A program made the translations under genes and the position numbers. The notes beneath the pieces are model-generated. The model ran no database searches, was not told the origin of the DNA, and saw only the letters and a list, made by a program, of their open reading frames with translations. This document shows, in pieces, positions 57,231 to 64,000 of a stretch of 64,000 nucleotides of DNA. Within the stretch, counting starts at the first letter, position 1, and every line of letters starts with the position of its first letter. Origin of the DNA: Asaia sp. W19 (GTDB taxonomy: Bacteria > Pseudomonadota > Alphaproteobacteria > Acetobacterales > Acetobacteraceae); NCBI RefSeq assembly GCF_003994335.1, contig NZ_PNQZ01000059.1:1-64000 (forward strand), read 5' to 3'.

Positions 57231-57487
57231 TCCTGAGCGAGAATCCTGTCGAGTTCCCCGGTCGATTCCAGCTGCATCAGATCGGTGCAGCCCCCAAGGC
57301 AGCACCCATCGACGAAAATCTGCGGCACAGTGCGCCCCCCGCCCGAACGACTGATGGAGTCGAGGCGCGCCTGCGTGCCATGGGGAGCATCGATTTCGGT
57401 GAAAGGGAGTTTTTTCGAGGCAAGAATCTGCACCGCGCGTACGCAGTAAGGGCAGCCAGGTTGGGTATAGATCTCGATCTTCGCCAC
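57227..57487 (-). CDS. grxC: Glutaredoxin 3
   Basis: An 86-residue thiol-disulfide oxidoreductase that uses glutathione to reduce protein disulfides. The redox site CPYC is in QPGCPYCVRAVQIL (residues 12-15), and the glutathione-binding TVPQIFVDGCCLGGCTDL region follows. Two extra Cys in GCCLGGC are unusual but occur in some homologues. It is between comF and the DUF1178 gene in one operon. Confidence 0.96.
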   Translation of the reverse strand: MAKIEIYTQPGCPYCVRAVQILASKKLPFTEIDAPHGTQARLDSISRSGGGRTVPQIFVDGCCLGGCTDLMQLESTGELDRILAQE

Positions 57488-57496
57488 GTTGGGGGA

Positions 57497-58276
57497 TCAC
57501 TCCTCTGCGTCAATGATGTCTCCCCCTGGGTCAGAGGCCACGTGTTTCACTGCCCGGGCTGCAACGAGCAGGTCCACACGCCGCGCACCCGCCTGGAGGA
57601 GCCTTGATGCGCAGATGGAGGCGGTAGCGCCGGTGGTCAAGATATCATCGACCAGAACGACATGCCGCCCTGCCACGCGGATACGCGCAGCCGGGCGAAG
57701 AACGAATGCATCTCCAAGCGCACGACGCCTTTCACCGGGATCGAGCCGTGCGAGCGTTTTCGTCGCCCGTCTCCGGATAAGGGCATCCGGAATAAGGCGC
57801 GCCTGAGGCGCCGAGCGCGACAGGACACGCGCCAGAATAGCCGCCTGATTGAAGCGCCTGTGCCAGAAACGATGCCTGTGCAACGGGACCGGCACGAGGC
57901 ATTCGGCCTCTGCGAGAATGTCCGCCCCGCCTTGTTGCATCGCTCTGGTGAGGAACGGCGTAATGTCGAGCCGATCGGCGTATTTCAGCTGAAGTACGAG
58001 CCTGCGCGCGGTCCCCTCATACTGGAAAGCCGCGCGGGCTGCGTGCCACAGGGGGGGAGACTGCGCACAGGAGGGGCAATACCCTCGGGAATCCGCATAA
58101 TCCGGCGCGGGGAGAGGCAAGGCACACCGTGTGCACGCACCGGTGAGATGCGACAGCCCGGTGAAGCAGGCAGCACAGACAAGCCCTGATGAGCCGGTTT
58201 CGGCACTGCATGCAAGACAGATCGGGGGAAAGAGAAAATCGAGCCCCGCGCGAGCCAGCTTGCGGAAAGGCGTCAT
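57497..58276 (-). CDS. ComF family phosphoribosyltransferase-like protein
   Basis: A 259-residue ComF/GntX-family protein. The N-terminal zinc ribbon has Cys pairs in CLACSAETG, CAACFTG, CTRCALPLP and CPSCAQSPP. The PRTase-like domain ends with the PRPP-loop pattern HVVLVDDILTTGATASICASRL. In competent bacteria ComF helps DNA uptake or handling; in this class its role is unclear. It lies ten bases upstream of grxC in the same operon. Confidence 0.93.
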   Translation of the reverse strand: MTPFRKLARAGLDFLFPPICLACSAETGSSGLVCAACFTGLSHLTGACTRCALPLPAPDYADSRGYCPSCAQSPPLWHAARAAFQYEGTARRLVLQLKYADRLDITPFLTRAMQQGGADILAEAECLVPVPLHRHRFWHRRFNQAAILARVLSRSAPQARLIPDALIRRRATKTLARLDPGERRRALGDAFVLRPAARIRVAGRHVVLVDDILTTGATASICASRLLQAGARRVDLLVAARAVKHVASDPGGDIIDAEE

Positions 58277-58292
58277 GAGGCTCGCGGAGCGA

Positions 58293-58469
58293 TCACTCGA
58301 TCACCACAAGATCGACGAGCATCGTATTGATCAGGACCTTTCCCTGATTCTCGAAATTGACCGTGACACGGTGACCCGTAACGCTCTGAATTTGACCAAT
58401 ACCCCAGTCAGGGCAATGCGGATGGGAAACGAACTGACCGGGCTCGAAGAAACTTACGTCGTGCTTCAT
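58293..58469 (-). CDS. DUF3553 domain-containing protein
   Basis: A 58-residue protein. Translation gives a match to the DUF3553 pattern: a Pro-Gly start FFEPGQFVSHP, then WGIGQIQSVTGHRVTVNFE and GKVLINTMLVDL. This SH3-like fold is also found fused to the C-terminus of UvrD/PcrA-type helicases, where it contacts RNA polymerase or DNA. Its ATG overlaps the phosphomutase stop by four bases (ATGA). It ends 17 bases before comF. It is easily missed because it is under 60 codons. Confidence 0.8.
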   Translation of the reverse strand: MKHDVSFFEPGQFVSHPHCPDWGIGQIQSVTGHRVTVNFENQGKVLINTMLVDLVVIE

Positions 58470-59896
58470 GCGCCGTGCCTCGCATCTGCCGCGTCAGCAT
58501 CGTTGTTTTTCGGCCTCTCGATCCCGACCCTCGCAAGCATTTCATCGACCCGTGCCAGAAGCGCCGCGCAGACCGTTTCATCCTGTCCCTCAGCGCGCGC
58601 AACAAGGGCTGGCTGGGTGTTGGAGGCCCTGAGCAGCCACCAGCCCCCCTTTTCACGCACCCTCATGCCATCGATCAGCGTCATCTCCATCCCTGCCGCC
58701 CTGCATCGCGCGATCACGGCGTCGATCACCTGAAATTTGCGGTGATCAGGGCACGCGAATCTGATCTCGGGCGTGGCGACAGCGCGCGGTAGCGCTTCAT
58801 GCAGCACCGAAACAGGGCGGGACTGATGTGCCAGGAAGTCGATCATCCGCATGGCGGCGTAGAGCCCGTCGTCGAAGCCGGGCCAGCGATCGGCGAAGAA
58901 GAAGTGACCCGACATTTCACCGGCGAAGACGGCCCCCGTTTCGCGCATGGCGTTCTTCACCTCGGAGTGCCCACTCGGACAAAGAGCCGCTTTTCCACCA
59001 GCCGCGACGATACCGTCGAAAAGAACCTGTGACATCTTGACGTCGCCAAGAATCCTGGCCCCGGGCCGTTCTTCTAGGATCGCCTGCGCCAAGATCAGAC
59101 TCAGCATGTCCGCAGGGATAATCCTGCCCTGCTCGTCGATAACGCCCATGCGGTCGGCATCGCCGTCAAAACCGAACCCGATATCTGCGCGATGGTGAAG
59201 CACTGCGTCGCGCAGTTGCACCATGTTCTCCGGCAAGGTCGGGTCCGGATGGTGGGCCGGAAAATTGCCATCTATCTCCGCGTTGAGAATGACATGTGTT
59301 CCCGGCAGGCGCGCGACCAGAGCCTCGAGCACTCTGCCTGCGGAGCTATTCGCATTATCCCACACCACACGCAGTGGGCGTCCCTTTGCACGCAAGGCTG
59401 AAAGAAGGGCGCGACAGTAGCTGTCGAGCGATTCGATATTGGCCAGGCTGCCAAGCTCTGCCGTCTGAACCACTCCCCGACCCAGAAGCGTTGCCACCTG
59501 CCGCAAGGCCTCACCGTAGAAGGGTTGGTTGCGCAGCATGAGCTTGAAGCCGTTATAACCCACAGGGTTATGGCTGCCCGTTACCATGATCGCGCCCGAA
59601 GCCCCCATCTCATGGGATGCGTGATAGAGCATGGGGGTGGGGCAACATCCGATGCGCTGCACGCGCATTCCCCCGCTGATGAGCCCATTAATCAGAGCGC
59701 GCTCCAGTGCGGGAGAGGAGGTGCGGCCATCGTGACCGACCACAACGTCCTGGGCGCCATTCTCCCGCAGGATCAACGCAAAAACGACGCCCAGGGCCTG
59801 GGCGTCGTTATCGAAAAGCGTCGTACCGACAATCCCGCGAATATCGTATTCTCGCAGGATCGTCGGGTGGAACTCATGCCGGAACATAAAGTCCAT
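58466..59896 (-). CDS. Phosphomannomutase/phosphoglucomutase
   Basis: A 476-residue alpha-D-phosphohexomutase that interconverts hexose 6- and 1-phosphates. The phosphoserine loop is MVTGSHNPVGYNGFK (about residue 105), the metal-binding loop GFDGDADRMGVID (about 243), and the sugar-binding GEMSGHFFFADRWPGFDDG (about 325). The AlgC/ManB type handles both glucose and mannose. It lies right after galU, so glucose-1-phosphate goes straight to UDP-glucose for surface polysaccharides. The start overlaps the galU stop by one base. Confidence 0.95.
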   Translation of the reverse strand: MDFMFRHEFHPTILREYDIRGIVGTTLFDNDAQALGVVFALILRENGAQDVVVGHDGRTSSPALERALINGLISGGMRVQRIGCCPTPMLYHASHEMGASGAIMVTGSHNPVGYNGFKLMLRNQPFYGEALRQVATLLGRGVVQTAELGSLANIESLDSYCRALLSALRAKGRPLRVVWDNANSSAGRVLEALVARLPGTHVILNAEIDGNFPAHHPDPTLPENMVQLRDAVLHHRADIGFGFDGDADRMGVIDEQGRIIPADMLSLILAQAILEERPGARILGDVKMSQVLFDGIVAAGGKAALCPSGHSEVKNAMRETGAVFAGEMSGHFFFADRWPGFDDGLYAAMRMIDFLAHQSRPVSVLHEALPRAVATPEIRFACPDHRKFQVIDAVIARCRAAGMEMTLIDGMRVREKGGWWLLRASNTQPALVARAEGQDETVCAALLARVDEMLARVGIERPKNNDADAADARHGA

Positions 59897-60771
59897 CAGG
59901 CATTGGCGTATTTCTTGATGAACCCACGCATGGCTTCACGCAGATCAGGCCGCTCGAGCGCGAAGGCAATCTGCGCCTCCAGATACCCGGCCTTGTCACC
60001 GCAATCATAGCGCGTGCCCTCATAGCGCAGCCCATGGAACGGCGCATGGCCGATCATCTTCGCCATGGCGTCGGTGAGCTGCACTTCGCCGCCTGCGCCG
60101 CGCTCCAGCTTGGAAAGATGCGTCATGATCTCGGGCAGAAGGACATAGCGGCCGATGATCGACAGATTGGAGGGAGCATCCTCGGGATTGGGCTTCTCAA
60201 CCAGCCCCTTGACCTCGACCAGCTTGCCGTCATCCTTGCCGACATCGAGAATGCCGTAGCGGTTCGTGTGTTCCTTGGGGACCTCGGACACGGCAACCAC
60301 GTTGCCGCCGGTCTGATTGTATACCTCGACCAGTTGGGCCACGCAGCCCTTCTCACCCTGAACGATGTCATCAGGGAGGAGAATGGCGAACGGATCGTCA
60401 CCGATGAAGGAGCGCGCACACCAGATGGCGTGGCCAAGCCCAAGAGGCTCCTGCTGACGGACCGCTGCAAGCGAACCCGCCTCGATCGAGCTCGGCTGCA
60501 GCGTTTCCAGCAGAGCATTCTTGCCGCGCTCGCGAAGGGTCGTCTCCAGTTCGAAGGCAACGTCGAAATAATCGATCAGGCTGTCCTTGCCACGGCCGGT
60601 AATCAGGCAGAACTGATCGATACCGGCCTTGCGCGCTTCATCGATCGCATACTGGATCAGCGGGCGGTCCACGACCGGCAGCATTTCCTTCGGCATGGCC
60701 TTGGTTGCAGGAAGAAAGCGCGTTCCCATACCCGCAACGGGGAGTACTGCTTTTCTGAGCGGCTTGATCAC
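59896..60771 (-). CDS. galU: UTP-glucose-1-phosphate uridylyltransferase
   Basis: A 291-residue nucleotidyltransferase that makes UDP-glucose from UTP and glucose-1-phosphate. The nucleotide-binding loop is LPVAGMGTRFLPATKAMPKE with Lys in PKEMLPV, followed by LLPDDIVQGEKGCVAQ and VEKPNPEDAPSNLSIIGRY. UDP-glucose supplies exopolysaccharide, cellulose and LPS synthesis in acetic acid bacteria. First gene of galU-pgm-DUF3553-comF-grxC-DUF1178. The promoter region contains paired GTTAAC motifs at 60949-60970. Confidence 0.97.
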   Translation of the reverse strand: MIKPLRKAVLPVAGMGTRFLPATKAMPKEMLPVVDRPLIQYAIDEARKAGIDQFCLITGRGKDSLIDYFDVAFELETTLRERGKNALLETLQPSSIEAGSLAAVRQQEPLGLGHAIWCARSFIGDDPFAILLPDDIVQGEKGCVAQLVEVYNQTGGNVVAVSEVPKEHTNRYGILDVGKDDGKLVEVKGLVEKPNPEDAPSNLSIIGRYVLLPEIMTHLSKLERGAGGEVQLTDAMAKMIGHAPFHGLRYEGTRYDCGDKAGYLEAQIAFALERPDLREAMRGFIKKYANA

Positions 60772-61060
60772 GTTATCCGACCTTTAGATCTTTGTAGGAG
60801 TATGGAACAGCGACCGAAGGGGGATTTGATCTTGCCTTTACCCTTCAACCGCGTGCCAACTTACACGACGACTGTCTCGCAACCACTCTCTAGCAACAAG
60901 ACTTCGACAAAGTGATGGCAGAGGTGAAAAAAACATGAATCGTCATGCGTTAACAAGACTGACCGTTAACGAAAGTTCATTTCATTTTGCGTATTTTTGG
61001 GGGAGCCGGTCGAACCGGGGATGAACTGGCACCCCCCGAAGGGGGTGCATCCAGTTCCGA

Positions 61061-61146
61061 TGGTGCGGTCGAGAAGACTCGAACTTCCACGGGGTTGCCC
61101 CCACAAGCACCTCAAGCTTGCGCGTCTACCATTCCGCCACGACCGC
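61061..61146 (-). tRNA. tRNA-Leu (GAG)
   Basis: A class II tRNA on the minus strand. Acceptor GCGGTCG pairs with CGACCGC, the anticodon loop TTGAGGT within CAAGC/GCTTG gives anticodon GAG, and a long variable arm and encoded CCA (61061-61063) are present. Downstream is a GC-rich hairpin at 61030-61047 (CACCCCC/GGGGGTG around CGAA), which may end the transcript although no clear T-run follows directly. Confidence 0.95.
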
Positions 61147-61203
61147 ATCGTGACAAGCGGCCCGCTCTGGGCGATACCGCTCGTGTGAAGGGGGCTATAG
61201 CCG

Positions 61204-61929
61204 ATGAGTGATGAGCAGGCAATCGCGGAAAAGGCGATTTTTAAGAAAATATCCTGGAAACGAGAGAAAGACCTCGTTTCCTATGACCATGCACTGACCG
61301 CCATGCAGGAAAGGGCAGCGGCGATCCGATCTGGCAAAGCAGAAGAGTTGCTCTGGTTTCTGGAACATCCGCGTCTTTATACCGCGGGCACCTCGGCCAA
61401 GGCTGACGATCTGATCAACCCGGAAAACCTGCCAACCTATGACGCTGGGCGGGGCGGCCAATGGACCTATCATGGCCCAGGGCAACGCATCGTTTATGTG
61501 ATGCTTGATCTGCAGCGCGCCCACGGGCCGACCCCGCCGCGTGATCTGCGTGCCTTCGTTCAAAGCCTGGAGAGATGGATCATCGCCAGTCTCTCAATGC
61601 TCGGCATCAAGGGGCGGGCCGAATGCGGTCGAATCGGTGTCTGGGTCGATGACCCGATAACGGGTCAGGAAACCAAGATCGCCGCTCTGGGGATCAGGCT
61701 CAGTCGCTGGGTATCCTGGCATGGGATAGCGATCAATCTGGACCCGGATCTCGCCGATTTTGAGGGGATCATCCCCTGCGGGATCAGGGAATACGGGGTG
61801 ACCAGCATCAGGCGGTTCAACCCCGACCTCTCAATGGACGCTCTCGATCACGCCCTTCTGTCGACCTGGGCTCAGTTTTTCGGGGAGACGCCAGTCTCAC
61901 TTACATCGGCGAGCGACAGCACGATGTGA
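61204..61929 (+). CDS. lipB: Octanoyl-ACP:protein octanoyltransferase
   Basis: LipB, 241 residues, which moves octanoyl groups from acyl carrier protein to lipoyl domains in lipoic acid synthesis. Conserved GRGGQWTYHGPGQRIVYVMLD, the motif AALGIRLSRWVSWHGIAIN with active-site Lys in TKIAALG, and the catalytic Cys in IPCGIREYGVTS are present. Length is normal. Its last 58 bases overlap the end of the convergent LolA-like gene. Confidence 0.96.
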   Translation: MSDEQAIAEKAIFKKISWKREKDLVSYDHALTAMQERAAAIRSGKAEELLWFLEHPRLYTAGTSAKADDLINPENLPTYDAGRGGQWTYHGPGQRIVYVMLDLQRAHGPTPPRDLRAFVQSLERWIIASLSMLGIKGRAECGRIGVWVDDPITGQETKIAALGIRLSRWVSWHGIAINLDPDLADFEGIIPCGIREYGVTSIRRFNPDLSMDALDHALLSTWAQFFGETPVSLTSASDSTM

Positions 61930-62495
61930 TTGCCCCGTGCGTCCACCCCATCGAGCGTCGAGAGAACGAGAGTCCGGTCGTGGTCGATGAAGCGCAGGGT
62001 GAGCAGCCCTTGCGAGGGATTATCGGCCTCGGCCAGAGAAATCTGGCTGGCGCCTGGCACACGACGCATATCGGTGACCCTTATCGAGCCGCCAAAGCGC
62101 ACAGGCACGTGAAGGAGCAGGCCAAGCGGGTTACGCGACAGGCTGAGCCGGGTCACGGCGCCAGTTTGCGAGTCGTCGAGCACCAGATGAGCGCCGCTCG
62201 CCCGCAAGGTCATGGGGTGAGGTGAAAGATAGTCGAGGGCCAGCGCGCCTGGCTGATAGGTGAAGCGCCCCGCGCCTCCATTGTCGCGCGGACCGACCTG
62301 GGTGAAATTGCCCTGCAACATCACCGGACGGTTCAGATAAGCCTCGACGCGATGAGCCGCGCTTTTCTGCTCAGGAGAGAGCCCGTCCAGCCCCCTTACC
62401 GCGCAGCCTGAGAGTAGGCCGCATAGCGCGACAAGCACAAGACGTCGGGGCGCTGCCCCTCTGCGGGAAGACTGCACGAGGGCCTGCCCTTTCAT
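61872..62495 (-). CDS. LolA-like outer-membrane lipoprotein carrier family
   Basis: A 207-residue protein with a lipoprotein signal peptide (LVLVALCGLLSGC, lipobox LSGC, lipidated Cys near residue 31). The remainder resembles the LolA/LolB-like half-barrel: EAYLNRPVMLQGNFTQVGP, GRFTYQPGALALDYLSPHP and LSLSRNPLGLLL. LolA itself is soluble; a lipidated form suggests a membrane-anchored variant or a distinct DUF2092-like group. It overlaps bolA by four bases and lipB's 3' end by 58 bases. Confidence 0.82.
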   Translation of the reverse strand: MKGQALVQSSRRGAAPRRLVLVALCGLLSGCAVRGLDGLSPEQKSAAHRVEAYLNRPVMLQGNFTQVGPRDNGGAGRFTYQPGALALDYLSPHPMTLRASGAHLVLDDSQTGAVTRLSLSRNPLGLLLHVPVRFGGSIRVTDMRRVPGASQISLAEADNPSQGLLTLRFIDHDRTLVLSTLDGVDARGNHIVLSLADVSETGVSPKN

Positions 62496-62779
62496 GCCCC
62501 ACCCGGTGTGGAGAGCGTGAGCGAAAGTGCATGCAGTCCGGTATCGAATTCCGGCTTCAGCAGATCATTGACCAGTCGATGCCGGGCTACCCGGTTCATG
62601 CCATCGAAGCGCGCGCTGACGATCGTCAGTGTGAAATGGGTTTCATCCCCCTCAATGCCATTGCGCGCCGCATGCTTGGCATGACGCTTACTGTCATCAC
62701 GAATGGTCAGGGCTTCGGGCTGCAGCGCCTCGTCAAGCCGCAGCTTCATTCTGGCCGCGCGTTCCTTCAGTTCAGTCAT
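62492..62779 (-). CDS. BolA family protein
   Basis: A 95-residue BolA protein, whose relatives bind monothiol glutaredoxins and Fe-S clusters or act as transcription factors. The start MTELKERAARMKLRLDEAL and the family core IEGDETHFTLTIVSARFDGM, followed by RVARHRLVNDLL, are clear. The ATG at 62779 has GGGAG before it; the longer frame adds unconserved residues. It is divergent from the J-domain gene by 51 bases. Confidence 0.93.
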   Translation of the reverse strand: MTELKERAARMKLRLDEALQPEALTIRDDSKRHAKHAARNGIEGDETHFTLTIVSARFDGMNRVARHRLVNDLLKPEFDTGLHALSLTLSTPGGA

Positions 62780-62830
62780 GAGCACTCCCTTCTTGCATCG
62801 GCGTCTCTTAGGACGCACATAAACCCGATC

Positions 62831-63418
62831 ATGCAGCGCAAATCCACCAGACATAGGGCATTCGACCCGGATCCCGACGCGCCCGAGCGCTATTGCGACA
62901 TGCCCGGCTGCACCGAACATGCCGGATATCGTGCGCCCAAGGACCGTACGCAACTCAGACAGTATTTCTGGTTCTGTCTCGAACATGTGCGGCAATACAA
63001 CGCGCGCTGGGATTTCTATAAGGGCATGACGCCCGGTCAGATTGAAGCCCAACTTCGCGCCGACATCTCATGGCAACGCCCCTCCTGGAAGCTCGGCACA
63101 CGTGGCGGCCAGAATTTCGACGAAGAGGAAGTGCTGGACCCGCTCGATATCCTCTCATCCACGCGCGCGCGACGCGCACAGGCCGCGAAGCAACGTCACA
63201 ATCCGGGTCGCGACTCTGCGCCCCCTGCCCTGCGCGACCATCTGCGCGCCCTCGCGCTGGACTGGCCTGTGACTGTGGATGCCCTCAAGATCCGGTACAA
63301 GGAACTGGCCCGCAAGCATCATCCTGATGCCAATTCGGGCGATCCCGCCGCCGAGGACCGCTTCAAGACAGTAAGCGTCGCCTATAGTGCGATTCGCGCC
63401 CATCTGGTCAGTCTCTAG
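62831..63418 (+). CDS. J-domain protein
   Basis: A 195-residue DnaJ-related protein of the alphaproteobacterial type with the J domain at the C-terminus (about residues 140-195): LKIRYKELARKHHPDANSGD carries the HPD motif that stimulates DnaK ATPase, then DRFKTVSVAYSAIRAHL. The N-terminal region has Cys in CDMPGCTEHAG, a possible metal site, and EHVRQYNARWDFYKGM. It starts with an ATG at 62831 in a frame open further upstream. It stands between bolA and cobS, a common order in this class. Confidence 0.9.
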   Translation: MQRKSTRHRAFDPDPDAPERYCDMPGCTEHAGYRAPKDRTQLRQYFWFCLEHVRQYNARWDFYKGMTPGQIEAQLRADISWQRPSWKLGTRGGQNFDEEEVLDPLDILSSTRARRAQAAKQRHNPGRDSAPPALRDHLRALALDWPVTVDALKIRYKELARKHHPDANSGDPAAEDRFKTVSVAYSAIRAHLVSL

Positions 63419-63515
63419 ACCCGATAAATGCGCGTTTCCCTCTGGCCATGGGAGGAAACATGACCATATCCTTGGCCGGAACCTGACATGATTGAGTGAA
63501 AGACGGATTGAAACC

Positions 63516-64000
63516 ATGAGCGATCTCGCCTCCATCGACGCACCGGAAACGGTTGTCACTGCCGAACAGAACGCGGTGCCGACCCATGTCCTCGGCGCGC
63601 CGGACCGGATCGTCTCTGCACGTGACGTTTTCGGAATCGATTGCGACATGGAGGTGCCAGCTTTCTCGATACGCACAGAACATGTCCCCGATATCGACCC
63701 GAGCTATCAGTTCGATTGCGATACCACGCGCGCCATACTTGCCGGGTTTGCCAATAATCGCCGTGTCATGGTGCAGGGCTTTCATGGGACTGGCAAATCC
63801 TCGCATATCGAGCAGATTGCGGCACGGCTGAACTGGCCCACCGTGCGCATCAATCTCGACAGCCACATTTCGCGCATCGATCTGATCGGCAAGGATGCCA
63901 TCGTGCTGCGCGACGGCAAGCAGATCACCGAGTTCCGCGAAGGGCTCCTGCCCTGGTGCCTGCAGCACCCTGTGGCGCTCATTTTTGACGAATATGATGC
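63516..64000 (+). CDS. cobS: Aerobic cobaltochelatase subunit CobS, 3' end outside window
   Basis: The first 161 residues of an AAA+ subunit of the ATP-driven CobNST cobalt chelatase of aerobic cobalamin synthesis. The Walker A is MVQGFHGTGKSSHIEQIA (about residue 93), and Walker B-like ALIFDEYD sits at the right edge. The N-terminal region DIDPSYQFDCDTTRAIL precedes the ATPase core as in known CobS. The gene runs off the window; cobT should follow. No cobalamin riboswitch is visible upstream. Confidence 0.93.
   Translation, partial: MSDLASIDAPETVVTAEQNAVPTHVLGAPDRIVSARDVFGIDCDMEVPAFSIRTEHVPDIDPSYQFDCDTTRAILAGFANNRRVMVQGFHGTGKSSHIEQIAARLNWPTVRINLDSHISRIDLIGKDAIVLRDGKQITEFREGLLPWCLQHPVALIFDEYD

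Noticed and set aside
1..64000. CRISPR array, insertion sequence ends, riboswitch
   Set aside because: No regularly spaced repeats, no transposase motifs with terminal repeats, and no recognisable riboswitch core were seen on reading the window; a covariance-model search would be needed to exclude weak RNA elements.

Overview
The window looks like chromosomal DNA from an acetic acid bacterium (family Acetobacteraceae, Alphaproteobacteria). The evidence is the GC-rich coding sequence over most of the window, a malate:quinone oxidoreductase, a Hint_2-type protein of the kind common in this family, a DUF4167 gene beside prmC-prfA-hisS, DUF3553 and DUF1178 proteins, bolA-dnaJ-cobS in a row, and a purN-purM-hdaA-ppk-ppx block. 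A genus such as Asaia would fit, but the sequence alone does not prove it.

Positions 1-6880 are unlike the rest. This part is visibly more AT-rich, gene-poor and decayed. It holds the end of a membrane protein, a TetR regulator with its own palindromic operator, a strong inverted repeat, an intact Hint-domain protein followed by a frameshifted fragment of a second copy, a protein beginning with an SIGDNCEFG motif, and about 2.4 kb without supported genes. It stops at a tRNA-Ser(GCT) gene whose 3' end points into it, which is the usual arrangement for an island inserted at a tRNA; no integrase or repeated att site is visible.

From 6880 to 25080 the window has housekeeping genes plus one transport operon: gatCAB, ruvX, a sugar ABC importer made of a fused ATPase-permease, a second permease, a binding protein and a LacI-type regulator with a perfect 20-bp operator upstream, then cdh, ppx, ppk, hdaA, and the divergent purM-purN pair with a bidirectional terminator.

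From 25090 to 44600 the content is more accessory: a DUF2142 membrane protein and a GT2 glycosyltransferase, a sugar isomerase/epimerase divergent from an MFS sugar transporter around a palindrome, a P-loop kinase-like protein, an EamA exporter, ndk, an ABC-F ATPase, an AI-2E permease, mqo, an N-formylglutamate amidohydrolase-like protein, tRNA-Val, a phosphate acetyltransferase, a small Cas2-like protein with a TTG start, an MscS channel, tRNA-Met and a glycosyltransferase.

From 44600 to the right edge nearly everything is core: DUF4167, prmC, prfA, hisS, ispG, a RodZ-like protein, a nitronate monooxygenase family enzyme, lysC, ubiG, a lactonase-type beta-propeller, DUF2147, DUF1178, grxC, comF, DUF3553, a phosphohexomutase, galU, tRNA-Leu, lipB, a LolA-like lipoprotein, bolA, a J-domain protein and the start of cobS. 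Many neighbours share ATGA stop/start overlaps, which suggests translationally coupled operons. pgm-galU supply UDP-glucose for surface polysaccharides, and ppk-ppx make and degrade polyphosphate.
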